Shown here: positions 48,883 through 58,805 of the stretch, one piece after another
Position numbering within the stretch: the stretch's first letter is position 1
How the letters are laid out: every line of letters starts with the position of its first letter
From: Sphaerochaeta sp032144095
GTDB taxonomy: Bacteria > Spirochaetota > Spirochaetia > Sphaerochaetales > Sphaerochaetaceae
Assembly: GCF_032144095.1 (NCBI RefSeq)
Contig: NZ_JAVSNJ010000014.1
Span: 8,111 to 72,110, forward strand
Reading direction: 5' to 3'
Length of the DNA stretch: 64,000 nucleotides
The notes under the pieces: model-generated
Told to the model about the DNA's origin: nothing
Databases searched by the model: none
The model's input: the letters and a program-made list of their open reading frames with translations, nothing else
Program-made: the position numbers and the translations under genes

Positions 48883-49815
48883 CTAGAATAACGAACTTCC
48901 ACCGAAACGCCTTACCAGGCGGTTCGATCCAAGAATCAGGAACATTCCGATGAAACCCTTGAACAGCCCTACAGCTGTAGCAAGCCCAAACTGGAACTCC
49001 AGCAAGCCCTGACGGTAGACCCATGTATCGATAATGTCGGCAACCGAGAGTACCGGTGTAGAGTAGAGCATGAAAATCTGGTTGAAGCCCGCATCGAGGA
49101 TGGTCCCCAGCCGAAGCAGGACGACGATGACGATCACCGGCAGTATGGAGGGCAGGGTTATGTAGCGCACCCGCTGCCAGGAGTTCGCCCCCTCAACCAA
49201 GGCGGCCTCAAACAGGGAGGGGTCGATGCCCATCAGGGCGGCGATGAAGATGATGGCACTCCAGCCCATCTCCTTCCAGGCGTCACTAAGGATGACAATC
49301 CAGGGGAACGCATCGGTGTTGGTAAGGAAATCCAGTGGCTTTCCACCAAACAGCTTGATGACGTCGTTGATGATGCCATCGCCGGGGGCAAGCAGGGCAA
49401 GCAGGATGCCATACATGATTACCCAGGAGAGGAAGTGGGGAAGGTAGGCCAGGGTCTGCACGATTTTTCGCAAGAAGGGCTTGTTGCACTCATAGATGGT
49501 AATGGCAAGGATAATGGCCAGCGGCAAGCTGAAGAGAAGCTTTCCCACACTGTACATCAGGGTGTTGCGCAGCAACTCCCAAAAGTAGTAGGAGTGGGTA
49601 AAGGTCTTGAAATGCTTCAGGCCTATCCATTTGCTGCCCAGGATCCCATCAAGGGCCATGAAGTCCCTGAAAGCAATCTGCCCATTGAAGATCGGGACAT
49701 ATCGGAAAAGGATGTAATAGGTCAGGGGAAACAGCAATAACAGATATACGGACTTATGACGCCTGATATCTCTCACCAGCTGAGAACTTCGTTTTTTTTC
49801 AAGAGAATTTGCCAT
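48883..49815 (-). CDS. Carbohydrate ABC permease (LplB/YteP-like)
   Basis: 310 residues with six helices. The EAA loop reads SLFEAALVEGANSWQRVRYITLPSI; YHILFRYVPIFNG-like segment near the N-terminus (YYILFRYVPIFNGQIAFRDF) is typical of YteP. Start MANSLEKKRSSQ at 49815, with GAGG 12 bases upstream; the in-frame extension into the regulator gene is rejected. First transport gene, 83 bases after the regulator stop. Confidence 0.9.
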   Translation of the reverse strand: MANSLEKKRSSQLVRDIRRHKSVYLLLLFPLTYYILFRYVPIFNGQIAFRDFMALDGILGSKWIGLKHFKTFTHSYYFWELLRNTLMYSVGKLLFSLPLAIILAITIYECNKPFLRKIVQTLAYLPHFLSWVIMYGILLALLAPGDGIINDVIKLFGGKPLDFLTNTDAFPWIVILSDAWKEMGWSAIIFIAALMGIDPSLFEAALVEGANSWQRVRYITLPSILPVIVIVVLLRLGTILDAGFNQIFMLYSTPVLSVADIIDTWVYRQGLLEFQFGLATAVGLFKGFIGMFLILGSNRLVRRFGGSSLF

Positions 49816-49898
49816 ACAAGTATTCAACCTCGTATTGGAATCATACGCCACACGGTGCATACAATGCAGGTAGGCTCTTGTACTTTTCCGACATTTCC

Positions 49899-52800
49899 CT
49901 ATTCGCCAGACCTCACTTTCCCGGGAGGAAACCCCTTGAGCTTCTTGAAGACCCGACAAAAGTACGCTTGGTCCTGAAAGCCCGTCTGGCTTGCAACCTC
50001 GTTGATGGTAAGGGTGGTCTGCCTCAGCAGAGCCGTAGCAAGGTAGACCCTGTGCCTGTTGAGGTAATCCCAGGGAGAAAGCCCTATCTCCTTGCGAAAG
50101 ATACGGGTAAGGTAGTCCTCACTTACATTCACCGCCTCAGCCAGCTGCCAACGGGAGAACTGGACCGTAGCCTGTTCCCCGATGAAAACCACTGCCCGCT
50201 TCACCAAAGCTGAGGTAAGAGGCGGCAGCAGGTCCTCCCCTCCCCGAAGGGCTATCAGGCGGGAGAGGAACTCGCTGCTGTCGGCAACTGAAGAGTGGAC
50301 CAGCAGAAGTTGGGGGAAGAGGCTGAGCTGGTCGGCTTCCCCGAGGGTGAAGCTCTCCCTGATCAGCACGATCGGGACAGAGGGTCCCTGCTTTACTTTG
50401 CGAATCTCCCTAAACAAGGCAATCGAGAGGTCATCAGTTATGAACAGCGAGGGAAGTTTCAGGTCCCCCTGCTGCCAATATCCATCCCCTGCCTGGACGG
50501 CAGAGCCCTGCGTTGGGCAGAGGATGGCGGCAATCTTTGCGGGGATTTCCCCGGTATGGACTACCAACCCCTCTTCCTCCGAAAAGTTGAGGGCGTTCAC
50601 AAAGGAGGATGAGGAGCCGGGGCAGCCCAGACAGACAAAGCCCAAACGGCTGGCCCTGCTGTCGCGAAGCATCTGGTGGAGCAAGAGCATCAAGGATGGG
50701 CCTTTCTTGCGGGCATCCCAGAACAACAGCCCATACCTCGAGAAGAGTTGGGGATTCTGCAGCAGGGAAGAGGCAGAGAGGACAGCAAGGCCTTCAAGGA
50801 GAGCAAAGGAAGGGGGAAGCGTCATGTCCTGGTCATCTGCAATGAACAGGGATGGGGTATGTTCCACTTGGGAAACCTCCCCTGAAAGGGTTGGCCAAGG
50901 AAGCCTGAAGGATACGGTATTCTCCTGTAGCCAGAACTGGCCCCCATGCAGCAGGATGATGCGCTCAGCCAGGCTGATGCCGGGATCCTGCCTGCTCAGG
51001 GCAGCCTTCCACCCTGCGGAGGAGGAGCGGAAGGAGAAGACAAACCCTTCTTCTGTGATGGAGGAAGAGAGCAACGACTGCCCACTCTCCTTTTGCAGGT
51101 GCTTGGAAAGGATGCTAAGCACCTGCTTCAGCCTTGTCCGGTCGGCAAAAAGGGCTGGAAGAAGAGCCGGCCCTTCATAGGCTACTCCGCTTTCCCAGAC
51201 CACCTGCTCCACGAGGGAGGTCGGGTCAAGGATCTGCCGCTCCAATTCCAATTCCCCCGTTTGGCTGAGGGAGAGGTCAAGAAGATGGGTCGCCTTGAAG
51301 ATCTCTTCATCAATGGAAATCCTCAAAGGTTCATGTTCCTTCCCCTTGAGGGTGCTGACCTTGGCCTGGATCTCTTCCAGTGGATTGCGAAGCCCCTCGC
51401 TGACATTGGCAAAGAACTCTGTTCTGGAACGTTGGGCACGCTCTGCCAGTTCCTTGGCCTTGTTTGCCTCATCCAGGAGGAACGAAGCCTTGATGGAGCT
51501 GCTCAAGGCTGTCCTGAGATCCTCCATGAGGCTCCCTTCGAACAGGGTTGTCTCCATCACTAGATACCCCATCGGTTGGTTTTCCATGTATAAGGGTTCT
51601 ACCACAAAGACACCACTGCCCAACTTTTCTGCTATAAAAGGAGGCAACAGGCTCTTCTTGTCGAACAGGACCTGCTGCTCATAGAGCTGCCCGCCATAAA
51701 AGCCCCCAACGAACCTACTGCAAGACTCATCCTCATTGAGGACAAGCAGGCACCCCTCGATCCCCAAGGAGGGAAGGTACCTTTGGAAAAGGCGCGAATG
51801 GGAAGAGAGGTTGCGAAGGGTAAGCAGCTCGCACTTGAACGAGTTCAGCTCCTTGGTCCGAGTCGAGACGGCATAGGCATGCTCATGGGAAACAAGGGAG
51901 TGCTGGCGTAGGAAGAGGTCCCGCAAGGCAGTATCCATATAGGAGGAAAACCCCTTGCTCGCATAGAAGAGCGAGTACCAGTGGAGGGCTTCACTGAGGT
52001 TGCTCGGGTCGCCCCCTCCGTCCAGGTAGGAGTGGGAGAAGTGTGCAACCTGTTCAAGGATCTGGGAGGCGATATCCTCCTCCAGGGTTGTGCCAAACCT
52101 GGCACAGAGGGAAAAAAGGTGTTCTGCTGCCTTGGTCTGGGAGAGGTCGAGGCTGAATGCCTCAGTCAGGTATCTCAGATAGGCTTCATCGCTGGTAAAG
52201 AGGGCCTTTGCACTTTCGTAGCCCCCCAAGGAGTCCTTACACCCGCAGGAACGGCGGATGACAGCCTCACAGGGAAGCAGGATATCGGGCTCGGCCATGC
52301 TCTGCTTGTCGACCATCAGCTCTACCATGCTCCATGCCATCAGGGCCAGTTGCCTGACCGGCATCTTTGCCGTGGTACAGGGGACTTTCAGCAGATGGCT
52401 CTCGCTGCTGTCGTTGAATCCCACAATCTTGACATCCTCGGGGATACGATACCCCCTCCCTTCGAGTCCCTTCCCAGCTGCAAACATCATCATGTCGCTC
52501 GAACAGGCAAGGAGGTCGAAATCCTTCCCCGGCACCAGGCTCCTCTCGTCGACCAGCTGCTCCAGGGCCTTCTGCCCTTCTGTCCAGGCAAAGGGATCCG
52601 ATACAAGGGAGGGGTCGTATGCAATGGTGTTCTGCTTGAGGGTATCAAGGTAGGAACGGTAGCGGTCATCGGAGGAGGGGTGGTTCTCAGGGCCGCGGAT
52701 GAATGCAATACGCCTGGTATTGTGCTTGGTGATGCAGTGCTGGAGGATGCCCCCTACCCCAGAGTAGGCATCGAAGGTAATGTCGGGAAACCCTTCCCGT

Positions 52801-53108
52801 TTCAGGCCGATGGTAACACAGGGAAGATCTCCAAATGAGCGGTACTGCTGCTGCACTTCAGACAGGCTTGCAGCCCCTCCCAAGGAAGATCCCCATACGA
52901 TGATGCCGTCCACATTCTCCTTGTGGACCAAACGGTAGAGCGCATTGCGAAGATGCTCATGGTTCTCCAGACTCTGAAGCCGGCCACCAGGAAAGACAAA
53001 CAAGGCGGTCTCTCCCTCCTGTTGTTGGGAAAACCTGGCCACATCAGCCCATAGGCCGTTTGCCGCTCCTGTATGGATTGAAGCAAGGACCAGGGCGATC
53101 CGCTTCAT
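49899..53108 (-). CDS. Giant AraC-type regulator with LacI-like sensor and degenerate kinase core
   Basis: 1069 residues. Order: LacI-type sugar-binding domain without LacI HTH (about 1-285; GIIVWGSSLGG, IAFIRGPENHPSSDDR), a helical/GAF-like middle (about 300-550), a histidine-kinase-like DHp segment (about 560-625) where the phospho-His is replaced (FFANVSEGLRNPLEEI), an ATPase-like segment (about 630-740; ISLAERIILLHGGQFW) lacking a clear N-box, receiver-like regions (about 745-960), and a C-terminal AraC HTH (about 965-1069; YLTRIFRKEIGLSPWDYLNRHR). No signal peptide or membrane segment, so it probably senses a cytoplasmic sugar directly and activates the pectin operon. Start at 53108 is uncertain; a GTG at 53123 is possible. 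Confidence 0.88.
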   Translation of the reverse strand: MKRIALVLASIHTGAANGLWADVARFSQQQEGETALFVFPGGRLQSLENHEHLRNALYRLVHKENVDGIIVWGSSLGGAASLSEVQQQYRSFGDLPCVTIGLKREGFPDITFDAYSGVGGILQHCITKHNTRRIAFIRGPENHPSSDDRYRSYLDTLKQNTIAYDPSLVSDPFAWTEGQKALEQLVDERSLVPGKDFDLLACSSDMMMFAAGKGLEGRGYRIPEDVKIVGFNDSSESHLLKVPCTTAKMPVRQLALMAWSMVELMVDKQSMAEPDILLPCEAVIRRSCGCKDSLGGYESAKALFTSDEAYLRYLTEAFSLDLSQTKAAEHLFSLCARFGTTLEEDIASQILEQVAHFSHSYLDGGGDPSNLSEALHWYSLFYASKGFSSYMDTALRDLFLRQHSLVSHEHAYAVSTRTKELNSFKCELLTLRNLSSHSRLFQRYLPSLGIEGCLLVLNEDESCSRFVGGFYGGQLYEQQVLFDKKSLLPPFIAEKLGSGVFVVEPLYMENQPMGYLVMETTLFEGSLMEDLRTALSSSIKASFLLDEANKAKELAERAQRSRTEFFANVSEGLRNPLEEIQAKVSTLKGKEHEPLRISIDEEIFKATHLLDLSLSQTGELELERQILDPTSLVEQVVWESGVAYEGPALLPALFADRTRLKQVLSILSKHLQKESGQSLLSSSITEEGFVFSFRSSSAGWKAALSRQDPGISLAERIILLHGGQFWLQENTVSFRLPWPTLSGEVSQVEHTPSLFIADDQDMTLPPSFALLEGLAVLSASSLLQNPQLFSRYGLLFWDARKKGPSLMLLLHQMLRDSRASRLGFVCLGCPGSSSSFVNALNFSEEEGLVVHTGEIPAKIAAILCPTQGSAVQAGDGYWQQGDLKLPSLFITDDLSIALFREIRKVKQGPSVPIVLIRESFTLGEADQLSLFPQLLLVHSSVADSSEFLSRLIALRGGEDLLPPLTSALVKRAVVFIGEQATVQFSRWQLAEAVNVSEDYLTRIFRKEIGLSPWDYLNRHRVYLATALLRQTTLTINEVASQTGFQDQAYFCRVFKKLKGFPPGKVRSGE

Positions 53109-53350
53109 CTCTGCTGTTTTCACCCTCTAACTCCTCTCATGCCAAGAACCATACCCACCCTTTACCTCCGGCCCTAACCAGGTGTTCCTGGCAGGGTAAC
53201 ACACCCAAAAGGTACCATCAAGATAGCCCAAGGGATTGCCCACACTCATGCTTCCTGACAGCAAGTTTATCCCCTTGGCAGACATTACACAATGAGAACT
53301 TGAAATCCACCCCATGGCAACCGAAAATGAGACCTATCCCCTCACCTAGC
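53109..53350. other. Divergent intergenic region of the pectin locus
   Basis: About 240 bases between the giant regulator (minus) and the transporter-uxa operon (plus). It holds the plus-strand promoter at 53351. No convincing leftward promoter, operator palindrome or small gene was recognised. Confidence 0.5.
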
Positions 53351-53379
53351 TTGACAGGCCAATTACTCAAGGATATCAT
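53351..53379 (+). promoter_or_regulatory. Promoter of transporter-uxa operon
   Basis: TTGACA (53351-53356), 17-base spacer, TATCAT (53374-53379). The predicted start point almost coincides with the ATG at 53387, so this start would be nearly leaderless, unless the true start is the ATG at 53450. Confidence 0.65.
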
Positions 53380-53386
53380 TGGAACA

Positions 53387-54412
53387 ATGTTTCATTTTCA
53401 AAATTTCGATACAAGTCTTGCCAGACTGAACAAAATATTGGATGGGCTCATGCCAATACTGACCCCCACTGGGGTTATTGTTGGCCTGCTCTTGGGTTCC
53501 CGAGTCGCCTGGATGAAACCTTCGGTGACCTGGCTCTTCGCCTTCCTCACCTTCAGCGGAGCCTTGGGCATCAGTTCCTCGAGCTTTTTGCAGGTCATCA
53601 AAAAACCCAAGAACCTCATGGTATTCTTTCTGGGGACCAACATCATCATGCCCATCATCGCCTGGGCACTTGCCTCGCTTCTCTTTGGCTCATCCCCAGA
53701 TGTCGTTACCGGCTACGTACTGCTGCTCTCCATCCCAACAGCCGTTTCCGGCTATATCTGGAGTGCCATCTACAACGGCAACGGAGCACTATCGCTTACC
53801 CTCATCCTGCTTTCCACCCTCTTGGCCCCCATACTGACGCCCCATACGGTAAGCCTGCTTACCCAAAGCAGCGTCACCATACAGACCACCTCCATGATGC
53901 TCTCCTTGCTGAAAATGGTGGTCATCCCCTCGTTCCTTGGCGTCATGCTCAACACCCTGACCAAAGGAAAGGTAACCGTCAAGCTTGCACCCTCACTCAA
54001 GCCCTTCTCCAAGATTGCCCTCTTCTTCGTCATCATCATCAACATATCCCAGATAGCGGAACGCCTGATCGACAATGCAACATGGACCTACCTTCCCATA
54101 GCACTTCTCAGTGCAGTGCTTACCGCCAGCGGATACCCCATCGCCTACTCGCTCGGCAAGCTTGCCAAGATCCCCATTGCAGAGAACAAGAGCATCACCT
54201 TTGCCACATCCATGAGAAACATAAGCGCCGCACTGGTGCTTTCCATAGAATTCTTTCCTGCAGAGACAGCACTTCCTGTCATTTTCGGCATCGTATTTCA
54301 GCAAACGGTATGTGCCTTTATGGGGCACTTCCTCTTTGGAGAAAAACAAATCTTTCAAAAAAACATAAGGAGCAAACCATGCAAGCAATCACAGACAGCA
54401 AAAAACCAGTAA
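53387..54412 (+). CDS. Bile acid:sodium symporter-fold transporter
   Basis: 341 residues with about ten membrane helices; SBF family (SSSFLQVIKKPKN, IPTAVSGYIWSAIYNGNGALSLTLILLSTLLAPILTP, TFATSMRNISAALVL). Such carriers import organic anions with sodium. First gene of the uronate operon, so galacturonate, a keto-sugar acid or a similar anion is a likely substrate (inference). Start at 53387 (MFHFQNFDTSL) or at the Met 21 codons later (53450). The 3' end overlaps uxaB by 34 bases; the last 20 residues are basic and poorly hydrophobic. Confidence 0.83.
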   Translation: MFHFQNFDTSLARLNKILDGLMPILTPTGVIVGLLLGSRVAWMKPSVTWLFAFLTFSGALGISSSSFLQVIKKPKNLMVFFLGTNIIMPIIAWALASLLFGSSPDVVTGYVLLLSIPTAVSGYIWSAIYNGNGALSLTLILLSTLLAPILTPHTVSLLTQSSVTIQTTSMMLSLLKMVVIPSFLGVMLNTLTKGKVTVKLAPSLKPFSKIALFFVIIINISQIAERLIDNATWTYLPIALLSAVLTASGYPIAYSLGKLAKIPIAENKSITFATSMRNISAALVLSIEFFPAETALPVIFGIVFQQTVCAFMGHFLFGEKQIFQKNIRSKPCKQSQTAKNQ

Positions 54413-55848
54413 AGAGACCAGTTCGGGTCCTCCAATATGGAGAAGGCAACTTCCTCCGCGCCTTTGCTGATTGGAAAATCGATATCCTGAACGAAAAAAC
54501 CGATTTCAATGGAAACGTAGTAATTGTCCAGCCTCTGGAACGGGGACTTGGCGATATGATCAACGCCCAGAAAGGCCTCTACACCACAGTCCTACGCGGA
54601 GTGCAGAGTGGAAAGACTGTCGAAGAGTACAGGACCATCAACAGCGTACAAGAGTGCCTCAACCCCTACCATGAAGCTGACTACCAGGCTTATATGGCCC
54701 TGGCATCCAGCAAGGACCTTCGCTTCGTATTCTCCAACACCACCGAAGCAGGCATAGCCTATCATGAGGGTGACAAGCTTGAGGACAGGCCCCAGGTCTC
54801 CTTTCCCGCAAAGCTCTGCGCATTCCTCTACAAGCGCTACCAGGCCTTTAGCGGCGACAAGACCAAAGGCCTTATCGTCATACCCTGCGAACTCATCGAC
54901 AAGAACGGCGACAACCTGAAGCGGATCGTCGAGCAGTATGCACACGAATGGAAACTTGAGGCAGCATTCACCACCTGGCTTGAAGAAGCCTGTGACTTCT
55001 GCAACTCCCTGGTCGACAGGATCGTACCCGGCTACCCCAAGGCAGAAGCAGCACAGATTTGCGAAAAGCTCGGATACCAGGACAACCTGCTGGTCTCGGC
55101 TGAGATCTTCCACCTCTGGGTCATCGAATGCCATAAGGATTTCCACGAGGATGAGCTGCCGTTTGCAAAGGCCGGCCTGAATGTCATCTGGACCGACGAC
55201 ATGAGCTTCTACAGGACCCGCAAGGTGCGTATCCTCAACGGGGCACACACCCTTACCGTCCTTGCTGCCTACCAGGCAGGACTTGATACGGTGCAGGAGT
55301 GCATTGCTGACAAGGCCCTTGTCTATCCCTTCATGCACGGTGGTATCTTTGATGAGATCATCCCCTCCATGGATGGCTCCAAGGAGATGCTCGAACAGTA
55401 TGCGAAGGATGTGCTCGAACGGTTCGAGAACCCCTACAACCCCCACCAATTGCTCAGCATATCGCTGAACTCGGTGAGCAAGTTCAAAACCCGTGACCTC
55501 CCCTCCCTTTTGGGGTATTATGAGAAACACAAGAACCTTCCCAAGCGGCTTGTATTCTCCCTTGCGGCTTTGATCAGCTTCTATGAAGGGACAGAGTATG
55601 AAGGCTCTGCCCTCAAGGGAACCAGAGATGGCCAGACCTACCTTATCCAGGACAGTCCTGAGATATTGGCTACCTTTGCACAGCTCTACAAGACAAGGGA
55701 TGCAAACCAGATCGCCAAGGCGGTTCTTGGGCAACAGTCGTGGTGGGGCCAGGACCTCAACCAGGTCACAGGCCTCCACAAGCAGATAGCAGAGAACCTC
55801 CAGGCTATCTGGAGCTCTGGTATGAAGAGTGCCCTTACAGCACTCTAG
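54379..55848 (+). CDS. uxaB: Tagaturonate reductase (altronate oxidoreductase)
   Basis: 489 residues, mannitol-dehydrogenase superfamily. N-terminal Rossmann fold (VRVLQYGEGNFLRAFADWKID), NTTEAGI, FPAKLCAFLYKRY and the catalytic Lys/Asn/His block KVRILNGAHT. Reduces tagaturonate to altronate with NADH in galacturonate breakdown. AAGGAG 6 bases before ATG at 54379, inside the 3' end of the transporter gene. Operon order uxaB-uxaA-uxaC supports the assignment. Confidence 0.96.
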   Translation: MQAITDSKKPVKRPVRVLQYGEGNFLRAFADWKIDILNEKTDFNGNVVIVQPLERGLGDMINAQKGLYTTVLRGVQSGKTVEEYRTINSVQECLNPYHEADYQAYMALASSKDLRFVFSNTTEAGIAYHEGDKLEDRPQVSFPAKLCAFLYKRYQAFSGDKTKGLIVIPCELIDKNGDNLKRIVEQYAHEWKLEAAFTTWLEEACDFCNSLVDRIVPGYPKAEAAQICEKLGYQDNLLVSAEIFHLWVIECHKDFHEDELPFAKAGLNVIWTDDMSFYRTRKVRILNGAHTLTVLAAYQAGLDTVQECIADKALVYPFMHGGIFDEIIPSMDGSKEMLEQYAKDVLERFENPYNPHQLLSISLNSVSKFKTRDLPSLLGYYEKHKNLPKRLVFSLAALISFYEGTEYEGSALKGTRDGQTYLIQDSPEILATFAQLYKTRDANQIAKAVLGQQSWWGQDLNQVTGLHKQIAENLQAIWSSGMKSALTAL

Positions 55849-55858
55849 AGGAGAGATT

Positions 55859-57382
55859 ATGCAGACATTCTCAACGTTGAAAATAGCAGACAATGACAGC
55901 GTAGCTGTCGCCATCAATGCCCTTACCAAAGGTGAGGTCGTCACCGTGGGAGGGGATCGGATAACCCTGGTCACCGATATCCCTGCAGGGCATAAGTTTG
56001 CCCTCAAGGATATCAAGGAAGGGGAGCTGGTCATCAAGTATGGCTACCCCATCGGCAAGGCCAAGAGCCTCATCAGGCAGGGCGAGCATGCCCACGCTTC
56101 CAATATCAGCACAACCCTGAACGCAAGTGGCGAATACCACTGGGACAAGCAGGTAAGCGCTTCCTTCATGGCAAAGGCCGAAGAGCGGCGCAAGATGTGG
56201 GAGGGAAAGGTCCCAACCATCCAGGCATATCGGAGACCAAACGGGAAGATAGGTATCCGCAACGAGTTGTGGATAGTCCCGACAGTCGGATGTGTGAACA
56301 TGACGGCCCAGATCATCATCGACTGGGCAAAGGGTGCCTTCGCTTCCTACAACTATGATGGCATCCATGTCTGGTCCCACCCCTACGGGTGCTCCCAGCT
56401 TGGGGCCGACCATGAGGCAACCCGTACCATCCTCTCGGATTTGGTACATCATCCCAACGCAGGAGGGGTACTCGTACTCTCCCTCGGTTGCGAGAACAAC
56501 ACCCCCGAGTCCTTTAGGGCCCTGGTTGGCGAAGTCGACCCCACAAGGGTCAAGTTCCTCACCTGCCAGGAGGTCGAGGATGAGATTGAGGCTGGCAAGA
56601 AGCTCGTCACAGATCTCATGGAAACAATTTCGAAGGACAAGCGGGAAAGCATCTCCATGGGAGAGTTGGTCATCGGCTTCAAGTGTGGTGGTTCCGATGG
56701 CTTCAGCGGCATCACGGCAAACCCCCTGCTTGGGCGCTTTTGCGATGCGTTCACCGCCATGGGCGGCACGTCACTTCTTACCGAAGTGCCGGAGATGTTT
56801 GGAGCCGAACAGCTGTTGATGAACCGCGCAGTCAACGAAAAGGTCTATAAAGAGACAGTAAAGCTGATCAATGACTTCAAGGATTACTTTATCAAACATG
56901 ACCAGGTAGTCTACGAGAATCCTTCTCCAGGCAACAAGGCCGGCGGTATCAGTACCCTTGAGGACAAGAGCATCGGTGCCATCCAAAAGGGTGGACAGGC
57001 TCCTGTGGTTGCAGTGCTTGACTATGGCCAGAGGGTGAGCGAACGGGGACTTAACCTGATTTCAGGCCCTGGCAACGACATTGTCTCGACCACAGCCCTG
57101 ACTGCAAGCGGAGCCCATATCATCCTGTTTACCACAGGAAGAGGGACTCCCCTAGGCTCCCCGGTCCCTACCGTGAAGGTAGCCTCCAACACAGCCATGG
57201 CCACCAAGAAGGCAAACTGGATCGACTTCGATGCCGGGCGCCTGCTGGTTGAGGACAATGAGACAGTACTTTCCGACTTCATTGCCTTGATACAGAAGGT
57301 AGCATCAGGCGAGCAAAAGGCAAAGAACGAAATCAATGGATATGCAGAGATTTCCCTATTCAAGGATGGGGTCATCCTCTAA
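55859..57382 (+). CDS. uxaA: Altronate dehydratase
   Basis: 507 residues: an N-terminal SAF domain (about 1-100, LVTDIPAGHKFALKDIKEGELVIKYGYPIG) and the C-terminal UxaA catalytic domain (YRRPNGKIGIRNELWIVPTVGCVN, HPYGCSQLG, LGCENNT, FKCGGSDGFSGITANPLLG), with conserved Cys residues for metal. Converts altronate to 2-keto-3-deoxygluconate. GAGGAGAG upstream of ATG at 55859, 10 bases after the uxaB stop. Confidence 0.96.
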   Translation: MQTFSTLKIADNDSVAVAINALTKGEVVTVGGDRITLVTDIPAGHKFALKDIKEGELVIKYGYPIGKAKSLIRQGEHAHASNISTTLNASGEYHWDKQVSASFMAKAEERRKMWEGKVPTIQAYRRPNGKIGIRNELWIVPTVGCVNMTAQIIIDWAKGAFASYNYDGIHVWSHPYGCSQLGADHEATRTILSDLVHHPNAGGVLVLSLGCENNTPESFRALVGEVDPTRVKFLTCQEVEDEIEAGKKLVTDLMETISKDKRESISMGELVIGFKCGGSDGFSGITANPLLGRFCDAFTAMGGTSLLTEVPEMFGAEQLLMNRAVNEKVYKETVKLINDFKDYFIKHDQVVYENPSPGNKAGGISTLEDKSIGAIQKGGQAPVVAVLDYGQRVSERGLNLISGPGNDIVSTTALTASGAHIILFTTGRGTPLGSPVPTVKVASNTAMATKKANWIDFDAGRLLVEDNETVLSDFIALIQKVASGEQKAKNEINGYAEISLFKDGVIL

Positions 57383-57397
57383 GCAAGGAGCAAGAAT

Positions 57398-58801
57398 ATG
57401 AAAAAGTTTATGGACGAGAATTTCCTTTTGAAGAATAGGACGGCCGAGCGACTCTATCATGAGTATGCCAAGGACCAGCAGATCTTCGACTACCACTGCC
57501 ACCTGAACCCCCAGGAGATCGCACAGGACAAGCGCTTTACCACCATCACCGATGCCTGGTTGGGAGGCGATCACTACAAGTGGAGGGCAATGCGCTCTAA
57601 TGGGATCGCTGAAGAGCTCATTACCGGCAAGGATGCAGACCCGTTCGACAAGTTCTATGCTTGGGCCGACACCCTCGAACACGCCTTGGGCAACCCCCTC
57701 TATCACTGGACCCACCTGGAGCTCCAGCGCTACTTCGACATCAATGAGCCTTTGAACCGCAAGAGTGCCAAGGCCATCTATGAAGAGACCAACAGGAAGT
57801 TCAAGGAAGACAAGAACCTCTCGGTAAAGGGCATCATGAAGCAGTTCAAGGTCTATGCAGTGGGAACCACCGACGACCCGGCTGATGATCTTCTCTTCCA
57901 CAAGGACATTGCCGGACAGAAGGATTTCCCTGCGAAGGTCCTCCCCTCCTACCGCCCTGACAAGGCCCTTGCCATCGAGAAGGATAGCTTTGCCGCCTAT
58001 ATCGCCACCTTGGCCAAGGCTGCCTCCATGTCCATCACCACTGCTGCCGATGTTGTGGCAGCCCTCATTGCGCGCCTGGACTTCTTTGTCGAGCATGGGT
58101 GCAAAGCTTCTGACCACGCCCTGGTCACAGCCCCCGCAGTATTCAGGAGCGAAAGCGAAGTCAATGCAATTTTCGCAAAGAAACTTGCAGGTGCTAGCCT
58201 CAGCGCCCTGGAAGTCGAGGCATACAAGACCTATGTGCTTTCACACCTTGCCCGCGCCTATGCAAAACGCAACATTGCCATGCAGCTGCACTTTGCCTCC
58301 ATCAGGGACAACAACGAGAAGATGTTCAAGCTGCTTGGCCCCGATACCGGCTTCGATGCCTCCCATGACAAGGAACTCGCGCAAGGTCTTTCCGCATTCC
58401 TCAGCGCACTTTCAGCGACAGATGAGGTTCCCAAGACCATTCTCTATACCCTCAATCCCAAAGATTACTACACCCTTGGTTCCTTGATGGGCTGCTACCA
58501 GGGTGGAATTCCCGGAAAGCTCCAACTGGGTTCTGCCTGGTGGTTTGCCGATCACAAGGATGGGATGGAAGAGCAGATGAAGATATTGGGAAACCTTGGC
58601 CTCTTCCCCCGTTTCATCGGGATGCTGACTGACAGCCGCTCCTTCCTCTCCTACCCAAGACATGAGTATTTCCGGAGAATCCTGTGCAATATGGTTGGCA
58701 CTTGGGCTGAAGATGGGGAGATCCCATCGGATATGGAGATGTTGGGAACCGTGGTGAAGAACATCTCCTTCGACAATGCGAAGGCATATTTTGAAGGATA
58801 A
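57398..58801 (+). CDS. uxaC: Uronate isomerase (glucuronate/galacturonate isomerase)
   Basis: 467 residues, full length. Amidohydrolase-like barrel with FDYHCHLNPQEIAQDK (metal HxH), LGGDHYKWRAMRSNG and TDSRSFLSYPRHEYFRRILC (catalytic Asp/Arg region). Isomerises galacturonate to tagaturonate, the step before UxaB. AAGGAG before ATG. With the neighbouring genes it completes the route galacturonate to KDG; KDG kinase and aldolase are not in the window. Confidence 0.97.
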   Translation: MKKFMDENFLLKNRTAERLYHEYAKDQQIFDYHCHLNPQEIAQDKRFTTITDAWLGGDHYKWRAMRSNGIAEELITGKDADPFDKFYAWADTLEHALGNPLYHWTHLELQRYFDINEPLNRKSAKAIYEETNRKFKEDKNLSVKGIMKQFKVYAVGTTDDPADDLLFHKDIAGQKDFPAKVLPSYRPDKALAIEKDSFAAYIATLAKAASMSITTAADVVAALIARLDFFVEHGCKASDHALVTAPAVFRSESEVNAIFAKKLAGASLSALEVEAYKTYVLSHLARAYAKRNIAMQLHFASIRDNNEKMFKLLGPDTGFDASHDKELAQGLSAFLSALSATDEVPKTILYTLNPKDYYTLGSLMGCYQGGIPGKLQLGSAWWFADHKDGMEEQMKILGNLGLFPRFIGMLTDSRSFLSYPRHEYFRRILCNMVGTWAEDGEIPSDMEMLGTVVKNISFDNAKAYFEG

Positions 58802-58805
58802 GAAC

